From NCBI GenBank assembly GCA_009784825.1, contig WQXO01000005.1:1-64000 (forward strand): a DNA stretch of 64,000 nt. The letters are read 5' to 3'. Under the pieces are notes generated by a model that did no database searches, was not told the origin of the DNA, and saw only the letters and a program-made list of their open reading frames with translations. Made by a program: the position numbers and the translations under genes. Position 1 is the stretch's first letter; every line of letters begins with the position of its first letter. This document shows, piece after piece, positions 43,475 to 51,079 of the stretch. The stretch is from Oscillospiraceae bacterium (GTDB taxonomy: Bacteria; Bacillota; Clostridia; Oscillospirales; Ruminococcaceae).

Positions 43475-44352
43475 TATATTTCCTCCTCAGTTTCAGATGC
43501 TACAGAAAAAGCGGCGGCAAAGCGGTTTTTCCTTTTAATATGCTGAGCGACTTTTTCAGTCAGTAAATCTGCTTGGAAAGGCTTTAATATATATTCACAC
43601 GCACCGAGTTTAATTGCGGCGGCGATGTTTGCCGCTCTGTCTATTGAAGTGACAAATATAATCGGTGTGTTTTCATGTTCGGAATAACTGCGTATGATTG
43701 GCACAAGCTCAAACCCGTTAAGGTAAGGCATGTCATAGTCAAGTAGGAACAGCTCCGGCGTGACGTGGTGAAGTGCGGCTTCAAGCAAGGTTGGGTCAGT
43801 CAGCTTATAAACCTCATATTCACCGTCTAATGTATTCGCAATAGTATCGAGCATAAACTGCATATCATCAACTGCGAGGATTCGCATTTTCCGCTCATTT
43901 TCTTCTTTAAACAGTTGTTCGGTTGCTTTTTCAATAGCCTCCTTAAGCGGGACAGAATGCAACACCTCTTTTTTAACTGCCTCCGCCGAAAGCAACCGTG
44001 TGAAAAAACGGGTGACAGATTCTATCACTCGGTCAGAGCAGGAGAAAATATGTGCCATATCCTTATGTTTAAAAGCCGTTAATATTTCTTTGATAGAAGA
44101 TGTAACATCTGTAAACCCTATTTTTTTGAAAATAGAGTGCATATTTAAAAGATTCTGCATATCATCTTCCGTACCTTTAAAAGCGGCAATGCTGTTGAGA
44201 GAAGCGAGATACTGGGTAGCGTTCGACGCAAATTCTGACAACAGGTAAAAATAATCGCCCACTGTAAAGTTGTATAAAGATATTGCATCTGTAAAATCTA
44301 AGTCGTCAAGCAAAATCAACTTTGATATACTGAAATCTTGAATTTTTATCAT
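43474..44352 (-). CDS. Response regulator with N-terminal helical domain
   Basis: The 292-residue protein has a receiver domain at the C-terminus (about 156-280). It has the acidic pair Asp162-Asp163, phospho-acceptor Asp205 (LLDYDMPYLNG) and Lys257 (ILKPF). The first 150 residues are helical and match no family I recognise. They might be a dimerisation or HPt-like module. A receiver placed after, not before, the extra domain is unusual. No output DNA-binding domain or neighbouring kinase is present. It overlaps udp by 4 bases. Confidence 0.85.
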   Translation of the reverse strand: MIKIQDFSISKLILLDDLDFTDAISLYNFTVGDYFYLLSEFASNATQYLASLNSIAAFKGTEDDMQNLLNMHSIFKKIGFTDVTSSIKEILTAFKHKDMAHIFSCSDRVIESVTRFFTRLLSAEAVKKEVLHSVPLKEAIEKATEQLFKEENERKMRILAVDDMQFMLDTIANTLDGEYEVYKLTDPTLLEAALHHVTPELFLLDYDMPYLNGFELVPIIRSYSEHENTPIIFVTSIDRAANIAAAIKLGACEYILKPFQADLLTEKVAQHIKRKNRFAAAFSVASETEEEI

Positions 44353-45134
44353 ACACTATCTCCTATTATTAATTTTTTGATTGCTTCTATTCCGCATTTA
44401 ATGGCACGCTCACTTGAATAACACACCTTATCGGGCAACCCCGCCTTAGAACGCTCTACATTCCATAAAGCCGTCAGAACCGCCCCCGCACGCACACCTC
44501 TCGCTAATGCCACAGAGAACAACGTAGCCGCTTCCATCTCGGAGGCAAGGCAGCCGCTTTTCACATAAGCTTCCCACCTTGGTACAAGGAAGTCTGACAC
44601 CGGCATTTTTTCCGGTTCTATTTCACCATAAAACGAGTCCTTACTTTGGGCAACCCCAACATGGTATGAGTCACCGTCCTTGCCCGACGATAGCTCCTTC
44701 GCAGAATCGACAAGTGCCGTCACCACTTCAAAATCAGCGACAGCGGGATAATCCGGCGTAAGGTATTCACGGCTGGTTCCGTCCCCTCGAATTGCGGCAC
44801 TCACTACGATTAAATCCCCTCCGGTAACCTTCAGGTTCATACCGCCCGACGTCCCCACTCTTACGAAAGTGTGACAGCCGCACCGAATAAGCTCCTCCAC
44901 GGCAATAGCGGCAGAAGGCCCGCCAATCCCCGTAGAACACACGCTGACAGGTGTATTGTTAAGAGTCCCCGTATAGGTAACGTATTCCCGATTTGTCGAA
45001 ATATGCTTCGCATTGTCTAATAAAGCCGCAATTTTCTCAACACGTCCGGGGTCTCCCGGTAATATAACATATTTCCCGACCTGCTCGGCGGTTACTTTCA
45101 AATGGAATTGCAAATTCTCATCTAACAAAGCCAT
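44349..45134 (-). CDS. udp: Uridine phosphorylase
   Basis: The 261-residue protein has the NP-I family blocks YVILPGDPGRVEKIA, STGIGGPSAAIAVEEL, VRVGTSGGMN and the specificity segment SGCLASEMEAATLFSVA. It splits uridine with phosphate to uracil and ribose 1-phosphate. It may recycle pyrimidines alongside pyrE in this window. It starts one base inside the end of the membrane protein gene upstream. Confidence 0.93.
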   Translation of the reverse strand: MALLDENLQFHLKVTAEQVGKYVILPGDPGRVEKIAALLDNAKHISTNREYVTYTGTLNNTPVSVCSTGIGGPSAAIAVEELIRCGCHTFVRVGTSGGMNLKVTGGDLIVVSAAIRGDGTSREYLTPDYPAVADFEVVTALVDSAKELSSGKDGDSYHVGVAQSKDSFYGEIEPEKMPVSDFLVPRWEAYVKSGCLASEMEAATLFSVALARGVRAGAVLTALWNVERSKAGLPDKVCYSSERAIKCGIEAIKKLIIGDSV

Positions 45135-45631
45135 TATTTTCTCCTTTTTTTGTTATTATCGTTATTATCTGTCGTTCCTCCTAATATAGACGGGGCGATG
45201 GCATTTTTTTGTTTTTCTCTTTCATACATCTTTATGCGAATATATCCCATATTTGCAAAAACCGCAATAAGTATAACCGCAATTGTTTCAAGCAACAGCG
45301 GCATATAAAGCCAAAACACATCATCAGAGGTATACCGCTCATTTGAAATTATACCGTGCAGAACAAACAAAGCAATTGTACCGCACATGCATATAACGGC
45401 AGAGGTTTTATACAGCTTAAACATAACAAGAAAACACGGGACAATAAATCCCGCAATCGCAGTAATCATCCACATAGTCGGCACAACCGCAGAAACAACG
45501 GGAAGCCCTGCCAACCTGTTGTCGGCGATGTTGAAATATAAGGCAACAGGACCCATTATCCCGAAAAGAACCCCCCAAACCGCCGTCACAAAAAGCATAA
45601 CCGCTTTCAAAAGTATGATTGTCTTTTTCAT
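45134..45631 (-). CDS. Four-helix membrane protein of unknown function
   Basis: The 165-residue protein has four hydrophobic segments (about 5-28, 45-70, 75-97, 108-130) and a charged C-terminal tail rich in Asn/Lys (NNDNNKKRRK). I do not recognise the family. A TATACT element 16 bases from TTGTTT lies close upstream on the same strand. It shares its transcript with udp. Confidence 0.7.
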   Translation of the reverse strand: MKKTIILLKAVMLFVTAVWGVLFGIMGPVALYFNIADNRLAGLPVVSAVVPTMWMITAIAGFIVPCFLVMFKLYKTSAVICMCGTIALFVLHGIISNERYTSDDVFWLYMPLLLETIAVILIAVFANMGYIRIKMYEREKQKNAIAPSILGGTTDNNDNNKKRRK

Positions 45632-45719
45632 ACAGAAAGTATACCATATATTTCAAAAAAAAACAAGTAACAGACAATTAATTTGTTTTTGATTTAGGCA
45701 ACAATAATTTTAAAAAGGG

Positions 45720-45749
45720 TTGACGTTATATATGACGTTATGATATAAT
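45720..45749 (+). promoter_or_regulatory. hicAB promoter with direct repeat
   Basis: TTGACG and TATAAT are separated by 18 bases. TGACGTTAT occurs twice, at 45721 and 45733, once inside the spacer, which makes it a candidate HicB operator. Confidence 0.6.
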
Positions 45750-45773
45750 AGATATGTGAAAGAGAGGTATAGT

Positions 45774-46025
45774 TTGAGCAAGAAAGAAAAGCAATTACAA
45801 GCCATGCGTAATAATCCTCAAAATGTTAGATTTGAAACGCTTCAAAGGATATTTTTAGACCACGGCTTTGTTGAAACTTCTCCGGGTGGCGGCTCAAGCC
45901 ATTACACCTATCACAAAGGCATATATCGAATCACCGTTGTAAAAGATAAGCCTGTAAATAAGATTTATGTTAAACGTGCGATTGAAATCATTGATACAAT
46001 CAGGAAATCGGAGGAGGAATTATGA
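45774..46025 (+). CDS. hicA: HicA-type mRNA interferase toxin
   Basis: I prefer the TTG start at 45774 (AGAGAGG site), giving 83 residues. A GTG at 45756 would add six residues. The dsRBD-like fold has FETLQRIFLDHGFVETSPGGGSSHYTYHK, with the catalytic His in the SSHYTY segment. HicA cleaves mRNA and tmRNA. It overlaps hicB by 4 bases. Confidence 0.9.
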   Translation: MSKKEKQLQAMRNNPQNVRFETLQRIFLDHGFVETSPGGGSSHYTYHKGIYRITVVKDKPVNKIYVKRAIEIIDTIRKSEEEL

Positions 46026-46393
46026 AAAACTTAGAATACTACGCCAAATTGAAATATCCATTCGTTTTAGAGCAAGATGAAGACGGCAGTTATTTTATTG
46101 AATATCCCGATTTACCGGGGTGTATGACTTGCGGTGCAACAATAGAGGAAGTCTTAAAACTGGGTGATGACGCAAAAAAAAGTTGGATTGTTTCTGCATT
46201 ACGGGACGGCGATTTTGTCCCCGAACCGAAAATCGCAGTAGACTATCCCGATAATTTCAAATTAAGACTGCCCAAAACCCTGTATAGACAGCTTTCGGCT
46301 AATGCCAGTGCTGAGGGGGTTTCAATGAACCAATACTGCCTTTATCTCTTATCGGGCGGCGTAAAAGGTGATGTAAATAATCTTCGTGCTTAA
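46022..46393 (+). CDS. hicB: HicB-type antitoxin
   Basis: The 123-residue protein has the partial RNase H-like fold at the N-terminus (DGSYFIEYPDLPGCMTCG). A C-terminal ribbon-helix-helix follows (KLRLPKTLYRQLSANASAEG and MNQYCLYLLSGG). It neutralises HicA and binds its own promoter. Confidence 0.93.
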   Translation: MKNLEYYAKLKYPFVLEQDEDGSYFIEYPDLPGCMTCGATIEEVLKLGDDAKKSWIVSALRDGDFVPEPKIAVDYPDNFKLRLPKTLYRQLSANASAEGVSMNQYCLYLLSGGVKGDVNNLRA

Positions 46394-46458
46394 AATTCAT
46401 TTCCATTCATGTAAATTACCACGGTTCTGTAGAAAGGCAAAATTTCCTAAAAGAATAA

Positions 46459-46494
46459 TTAACCGAGCAGGAAAAGCTCGGTTTTTATTTTTCC
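46459..46494 (+). terminator. Terminator after hicAB
   Basis: AACCGAGC and GCTCGGTT pair around AGGAAAA and are followed by TTTATTTTT. The rest of the gap to 46628 holds no recognisable feature apart from AT-rich sequence. Confidence 0.82.
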
Positions 46495-46628
46495 TAATTT
46501 TTTCCGTTATAACATCACCGCCAATTATATAAATTAAATAATTCCTATCATAACCTCATGAAATCTGTCAATATTAATAACATGCAACACGATTGTTCAA
46601 AAATCCAATCAACACTGGAGAATTTTTA

Positions 46629-47885
46629 ATGAGGAAGATAATAAAGTCAATAACCGGCGTATTTTTTTGTGTTTCATTTTTATTATGCGTAATTGTCGGT
46701 TTCTATTACGTTCGTCTGCCTGACAAGTATTACCTTTCTGAGTATAATTCATTTAAAATAAATGCGTTCTTTGATATAACAGCAGAACCGGAGCAACATG
46801 AAAACAGCGACAGTAAGCCCGTTTATGCGGTTATGTCGAATAGTCCGGAGCAAGTCCAGCTGAAGCTTATGGGTGTAATTCCCATAAAAAGTGCAAGAGC
46901 AGAAAGAATTGAACGCCCCATGCTAATCCCCTGCGGAACACCCTTCGGTATAAAAATCATAACCGGCGGAGCGATTGTTACAGAATGTGGCGAGGTTGAC
47001 GGCATAAACGGATTTGCCTCCCCCGCAAAGGACGGTGGGATAAGAGCGGGTGATGTCATAACAAAGGTCAACGGCAGGGATATTCTGCGGAACAACGACA
47101 TTGCCGAAGCAGTTCAGCTTGACCCGCAAAAAACCATAATAACCTATATCCGAGGTGAAAAAACCCGCGAAATCCAAATAACCCCGGTAAAATCCAATAA
47201 AGACGGGTTATATAAAATAGGGTTGTGGGTTCGTGATTCAAGTGCGGGAATAGGCACAATGACTTACTACAACCCCGCAGACGGAACATTCGGAGGCTTA
47301 GGGCATGCGGTATGCGATGTGGACACAGGGCAAATCCTGCCACTGTCCAAGGGTGAAGCGGTCAGCGTATTTATATCAAATGTAGTAAAGGGATATTCAG
47401 GAAACCCGGGAGAACTATGCGGAACCTTCCTTTCGAGAATACCGATAGGCATAATCAACGGTAACACCGAGGCGGGAATATTCGGAATAATGGAAGCACC
47501 CCCGGTAATAGGCGAAGCAATAGAAATGGCGTATAAGCAGGAAGTCGAAATCGGGCAGGCAATAATGCTCGCAACGATTGACGGGAACGCACCAAAGGAA
47601 TACGACATTATTATAGAAAAAATAGATTACAACGAGAAGAACAAGGTCAAAAATATGGTAATAAAAGTGACAGACAGAGAGCTTCTTAACCAAGCAGGCG
47701 GAATAGTCCAAGGAATGAGCGGAAGCCCGATTATCCAAAATGGCAGATTAGTCGGAGCAGTGACACATGTATTCGTGAGCGACCCGTCGAGAGGGTACGC
47801 AATCTTCGCAGAAAATATGTACAGGGCTTCGTTAGAGGTGGAAATCGAGAACAATAACTATATGTTAGAATTAGAAGCGGCATAA
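46629..47885 (+). CDS. spoIVB: SpoIVB signalling serine peptidase
   Basis: The start at ATG 46629 (CTGGAG site) gives 418 residues: an N-terminal membrane anchor (about 8-28), a PDZ domain (about 105-190) and an S55 peptidase domain. Catalytic positions are His226 (GLGHAVCD), Asp349 (VTDRELL) and Ser in GMSGSPI (362-368). In sporulating bacteria SpoIVB is secreted from the forespore and cleaves SpoIVFA, relieving BofA inhibition and activating sigma-K. It is not next to spo0A, its usual neighbour. Confidence 0.93.
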   Translation: MRKIIKSITGVFFCVSFLLCVIVGFYYVRLPDKYYLSEYNSFKINAFFDITAEPEQHENSDSKPVYAVMSNSPEQVQLKLMGVIPIKSARAERIERPMLIPCGTPFGIKIITGGAIVTECGEVDGINGFASPAKDGGIRAGDVITKVNGRDILRNNDIAEAVQLDPQKTIITYIRGEKTREIQITPVKSNKDGLYKIGLWVRDSSAGIGTMTYYNPADGTFGGLGHAVCDVDTGQILPLSKGEAVSVFISNVVKGYSGNPGELCGTFLSRIPIGIINGNTEAGIFGIMEAPPVIGEAIEMAYKQEVEIGQAIMLATIDGNAPKEYDIIIEKIDYNEKNKVKNMVIKVTDRELLNQAGGIVQGMSGSPIIQNGRLVGAVTHVFVSDPSRGYAIFAENMYRASLEVEIENNNYMLELEAA

Positions 47886-47890
47886 CAATA

Positions 47891-47922
47891 TAAAAAGGAG
47901 TGGATACAATTCACTCCTTTTG
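47891..47922. terminator. Bidirectional terminator between spoIVB and the TSUP genes
   Basis: AAAAGGAGTG and CACTCCTTTT pair perfectly with a GATACAATT loop. The stem overlaps the last codons of the convergent TSUP gene. Confidence 0.8.
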
Positions 47923-48270
47923 CGGTTTCTTATGGAAAAGCTCTTTTACCCCGACTAAAACCAACAACGCCGCAAATAACTTTCTCAGCATATTTTCATC
48001 AAGCAGACTTATTAGATACACGCCGATTACCGCCCCGACAATCCCCACAGCACATACAATAAGAAGAACTTTCTTTTCAATCAGATTGTTTTTCGCATGG
48101 ATAATTGTGGAAACAAGAGCAATCGGCAAAAAGAACAGCAGATTAATCCCGCCCGCCATAGCCTGCGAATGAACCCCCGCAAAAACCGTGAGGTAAATAA
48201 TTAATATAAATCCCCCACCCAATCCCATTGAAGCAGTCAACCCCGCAAAAAAACCGGCAATCATGTTCAT
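47911..48270 (-). CDS. TSUP-family permease, C-terminal half
   Basis: The 119-residue protein has about four membrane helices and a TauE/SafE-type half (FFAGLTASMGLGGGFILI). Full TSUP permeases are about 250 residues with two such halves. It overlaps the first-half gene by 4 bases (ATGA), so the halves are translated together and likely form a heterodimer. The substrate may be sulfite, sulfonates or other anions. Confidence 0.85.
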   Translation of the reverse strand: MNMIAGFFAGLTASMGLGGGFILIIYLTVFAGVHSQAMAGGINLLFFLPIALVSTIIHAKNNLIEKKVLLIVCAVGIVGAVIGVYLISLLDENMLRKLFAALLVLVGVKELFHKKPQKE

Positions 48271-48617
48271 GCTACCAACATCCTCACTGCAGAAATCAAT
48301 ATAACAATACCGAACACCCGCCTTAACAAGCTGTTCGGTATTTTCTTCAAAAACACAGCCCCGACGACTGCCCCTGCCAACCCCGCCGGAATGAAGCTCA
48401 TAGCCATAGAAACGTCTAATATCCCGTTGAGTGCGTACAATCCTGTCGAAACAAGCGATAATACGAAAATAATTGCCACAGAAGTAGCGTGGCTTTTTCG
48501 AGGCTCAACACCGAAACGGGTCAACAGCGGAACAGCGGCAACGCCTCCCCCTGACCCGAACAACCCGTTAAGAACACCGGAAATCCCCCCGATTATAACC
48601 TTGTGAATGTTTTTCAT
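48267..48617 (-). CDS. TSUP-family permease, N-terminal half
   Basis: Starting at ATG 48615-48617, the 116-residue protein has GGISGVLNGLFGSGGGVAAVPLL and HATSVAIIFVLSLVSTG, the hallmark of the first TSUP repeat. It contains about four helices. It is the partner of the adjacent gene. An upstream in-frame extension (to 48683) has no family support. Confidence 0.85.
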   Translation of the reverse strand: MKNIHKVIIGGISGVLNGLFGSGGGVAAVPLLTRFGVEPRKSHATSVAIIFVLSLVSTGLYALNGILDVSMAMSFIPAGLAGAVVGAVFLKKIPNSLLRRVFGIVILISAVRMLVA

Positions 48618-48652
48618 AGTATAGTAATTTGTCGAAATAAAGAAAATTATGC

Positions 48653-48684
48653 AAAAATAAAGGGTGCAGAATTCCGCACCCAAT
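48653..48684 (-). terminator. Terminator of the dnaJ transcript
   Basis: On the minus strand GGGTGC and GCACCC pair around GGAATTCT and are followed by TTTATTTTT. It lies 6 bases past the dnaJ stop codon. Confidence 0.82.
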
Positions 48685-48689
48685 AATTA

Positions 48690-49853
48690 TTAACTGAACC
48701 CTTTTTTTATTTTCTCGAAAAAGCTTTCCCGTTTGGCAAAATTTTTAATGGTCAGTGAAGCGTCCACCTGTTTAAGTAGTTCTTTTTGTTGTTTATTTAG
48801 CTTCTGCGGAATTTCTATAACCACCTTAACAAGCTCATCACCCCTGCCCTCACGTTTAAGCCGCTGAACGCCTTTCCCTTTTAAGCGGAACACTGTATCG
48901 GGCTGTGTCCCCTCGGGAACAACAAACTTCACAGACCCGTCAATAGTGGGGACTTCTACCTCCGCACCGAGTGCCGCCTGCGAATAAGTAACCGGCAGCT
49001 CACAGTGAATGTCGAAACCGTTTCTCTCGAACAACGGGTCTCTGCGGACGCTTATTCTCACGTTTAAGTCGCCTCTGCCGCCCCCGTTGACACCGATATG
49101 CCCTTCTCCCCGAACGCTCAAAATCTGCCCGTCGTCAATTCCCGCCGGAACAGTCACAGTCAGCTTGCGCTTGCGAGAAACTCTACCCTGCCCCGAACAC
49201 CCCGAACACGGCTGGTCAATAATCTTACCCTTACCCGAACAGGTTGTACAGGGTTTGGTACTCTGCACCGTCCCGAATAACGAGCGTTGCTGAAACCGAA
49301 TTTTCCCGCTTCCGTTACATTCGGAGCAGGTCTTAGGAACCGTCCCCGGCTTCGCCCCCGAACCGTTACAGGTGTCGCAGGGGTCTTGTCTGGGGATTTC
49401 GAGTTCTTGGTTAATCCCTTTGCAGGCTTCCATAAAAGCGATACTCAAAGACACGGCAATGTCCGCCCCTTGACGAGGAGCAGACGGGTTAGAAGTCCTG
49501 CCACCCCCGCCGAACAGCGAGTCGAATATATCGCCTAAGTCAATGCCACCGCTCTCGAACCCTCCTGTGAACCCGCCATAGCTACCGCTGAACCCTCCGA
49601 AGCCGCTTCCCCCGCCGTAGCTCGGGTCAACCCCCGCGTGTCCGTATGAGTCGTACAGTTTTTTCTTCTCCGGGTCGGATAATATCTGGTTCGCCTCGTT
49701 GAGCTCTTTGAACTTTTCCTCAGCGACGGGGTCGTCGGGGTTTAAGTCGGGGTGATACTGTTTTGCAAGCCTGTGATATGCTTTTTTTATTTCATCGTCA
49801 CTCGCACCCTTAGAAACCCCGAGAACATCGTAAAAATCACGTTTGTCTGCCAT
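48690..49853 (-). CDS. dnaJ: Chaperone DnaJ
   Basis: The 387-residue type I J protein has the J domain with AKQYHPDLN, a Gly/Phe-rich linker, four zinc-finger repeats ([32 protein letters not shown]) and the C-terminal substrate domains. It stimulates the DnaK ATPase. It lies on the same strand as hrcA-grpE-dnaK but about 1.2 kb after dnaK, behind two unrelated genes. Confidence 0.97.
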   Translation of the reverse strand: MADKRDFYDVLGVSKGASDDEIKKAYHRLAKQYHPDLNPDDPVAEEKFKELNEANQILSDPEKKKLYDSYGHAGVDPSYGGGSGFGGFSGSYGGFTGGFESGGIDLGDIFDSLFGGGGRTSNPSAPRQGADIAVSLSIAFMEACKGINQELEIPRQDPCDTCNGSGAKPGTVPKTCSECNGSGKIRFQQRSLFGTVQSTKPCTTCSGKGKIIDQPCSGCSGQGRVSRKRKLTVTVPAGIDDGQILSVRGEGHIGVNGGGRGDLNVRISVRRDPLFERNGFDIHCELPVTYSQAALGAEVEVPTIDGSVKFVVPEGTQPDTVFRLKGKGVQRLKREGRGDELVKVVIEIPQKLNKQQKELLKQVDASLTIKNFAKRESFFEKIKKGFS

Positions 49854-49864
49854 AATTTAAGTCC

Positions 49865-50254
49865 TTATTGTTTAGTTTTTGTTTGTAATGCAGGGTGTTG
49901 TTTCAACATTTTCATTACCTTGAATAAATTATCATGAACATCTTGTGCTTTTATATGAATAATCGTCAAGCCCAAGCTTTGAAGAAAGCTGTTGCGTTCT
50001 CCGTCGTAAATATCTTTATTATCATGAGAGCTTCCGTCAATCTCAATCACAACCGAGCAATCAAGACAATAAAAATCAACAATGTAATTCCCTATAATTT
50101 TCTGACGGTCAAAATCATACCCCATGAATTGTTTATTACGGAGTTTCTTCCACATAATAATTTCGCTTAAATTACCCGATTTTCGCAACACTTTGGCTCG
50201 TTCACGCAGCTTAGGATTAAACGGAAGATTACTATAATTTTCTACATCACGCAT
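49865..50254 (-). CDS. DUF559 endonuclease-domain protein
   Basis: The 129-residue protein has the DUF559 pattern: LRKSGNLSEIIMWKKLRNK, FDRQKIIGNYIVDFYCLDCSVVIEIDGSSHD and IHIKAQDVHDNLFKVMKML. The fold is that of very-short-patch-repair-like nucleases, with the Asp/Glu residues in YIVDFYC and VIEIDG as candidate catalytic positions. Such genes are often carried on mobile or accessory DNA. It ends 11 bases before dnaJ. Confidence 0.88.
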   Translation of the reverse strand: MRDVENYSNLPFNPKLRERAKVLRKSGNLSEIIMWKKLRNKQFMGYDFDRQKIIGNYIVDFYCLDCSVVIEIDGSSHDNKDIYDGERNSFLQSLGLTIIHIKAQDVHDNLFKVMKMLKQHPALQTKTKQ

Positions 50255-50293
50255 AAGAGCCTCTTATCTTTAAACTGTCGATTTTTACGTCTT

Positions 50294-50431
50294 TTCCAAG
50301 ACCACCCCCCGGCTACGCCGTACCCCTCCACGGGAGGGGATTGCCCGCTTCAAGTCAGAAAGCAGGTTTCCCGTTTGTAACCTGCCATCCCCTCCTTGGA
50401 GGGGTGCCCGTAGGGCGGGGTGGTTTTGGGA
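50294..50431. repeat. Long imperfect inverted repeat
   Basis: The left arm (CCAAGACCACCCC, CTACGCC, ACCCCTCC, GGAGGGGAT) pairs with the right arm (ATCCCCTCC, GGAGGGGT, CGTAGGG, GGGGTGGTTTTGGG). An inner CAGGTT/AACCTG hairpin lies at the centre. It has no coding capacity. It resembles a small non-autonomous element. Confidence 0.75.
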
Positions 50432-50454
50432 TAGGTTTAGAATTAATTATTATT

Positions 50455-50967
50455 TCAAGAATCAACAATTTTAATAATCTCTTCTTCTGTCAAACTTGAA
50501 CCATATCGACGGTCTTTATTCATTTTATCATAGATGGGAGTGTATATATCAAGCATTGATTTATAAATTCCAACTCTACTTGCATGACTATTCACTTCAA
50601 CATTTTTAAATTCACTATATAATTTTTTATCTTTTAGTAAAAAAGAAGCAAATGCGTAGTATTGGGTTTCATCATTTCCGTCAAAACCTTGAAATATCAC
50701 GTCTTCGTCAGAAATGTTTGATTTATCTTCTAATTTATGATAAGAAGAATACAAAATACGATACATAGTTAATACATCATATACAAAATCACATATATCT
50801 GTACTGACTTCATCATGCAGTTCCATAAGTCCATCATACTCCCTAACATATCCGTTAAGAAGAATTGTTTTGTTTAACTCAAAAAGTTCTTTATCAACAG
50901 GACAAAGAACACTCAATATGTCATATTGATTGTATAGAATTTGCCTTTCGACTTGTGTCAATTTCAT
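50455..50967 (-). CDS. YfbU family protein
   Basis: The 170-residue protein has the pattern of the YfbU family: KLTQVERQILYNQYDILSVL, ILLNGYVREYDGL, VLTMYRILYSSY and QGFDGNDETQYYAFASFLL. The helical domain is uncharacterised. E. coli YfbU has been linked to cell death in overexpression screens. It is located between dnaK and dnaJ with repeats on both sides, which suggests later insertion. Confidence 0.8.
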   Translation of the reverse strand: MKLTQVERQILYNQYDILSVLCPVDKELFELNKTILLNGYVREYDGLMELHDEVSTDICDFVYDVLTMYRILYSSYHKLEDKSNISDEDVIFQGFDGNDETQYYAFASFLLKDKKLYSEFKNVEVNSHASRVGIYKSMLDIYTPIYDKMNKDRRYGSSLTEEEIIKIVDS

Positions 50968-50993
50968 AATATGTCCTTTCTCTTACCTTACAT

Positions 50994-51024
50994 TGTAGGG
51001 GCGACCTGTGGTCGCCCGTTAATA
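50994..51024 (+). repeat. Family B palindrome upstream of the YfbU gene
   Basis: TTGTAGGGGCGACCTG and TGGTCGCCCGTT form the standard stem. A second, reversed copy lies at 51037-51072. Confidence 0.7.
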
Positions 51025-51036
51025 CAATACCTTGTT

Positions 51037-51072
51037 TAATGTAGCGGGCGAATACAATTCGCTCCTACAATA
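51037..51072 (-). repeat. Family B palindrome, reverse copy, after dnaK
   Basis: GTAGCGGGCGAATACAATTC then GCTCCTACAA is the reverse orientation of the copy at 50994. The two form an inverted pair in the gap 50968-51079. Confidence 0.65.
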
Positions 51073-51079
51073 CCTACAT

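Noticed and set aside
42789-43538. Long plus-strand open frame opposite the CNNM/CBS gene
   Set aside because: It is Ser/Ile-rich, has no family pattern and lies fully antisense to a well-supported gene. It is a shadow frame.
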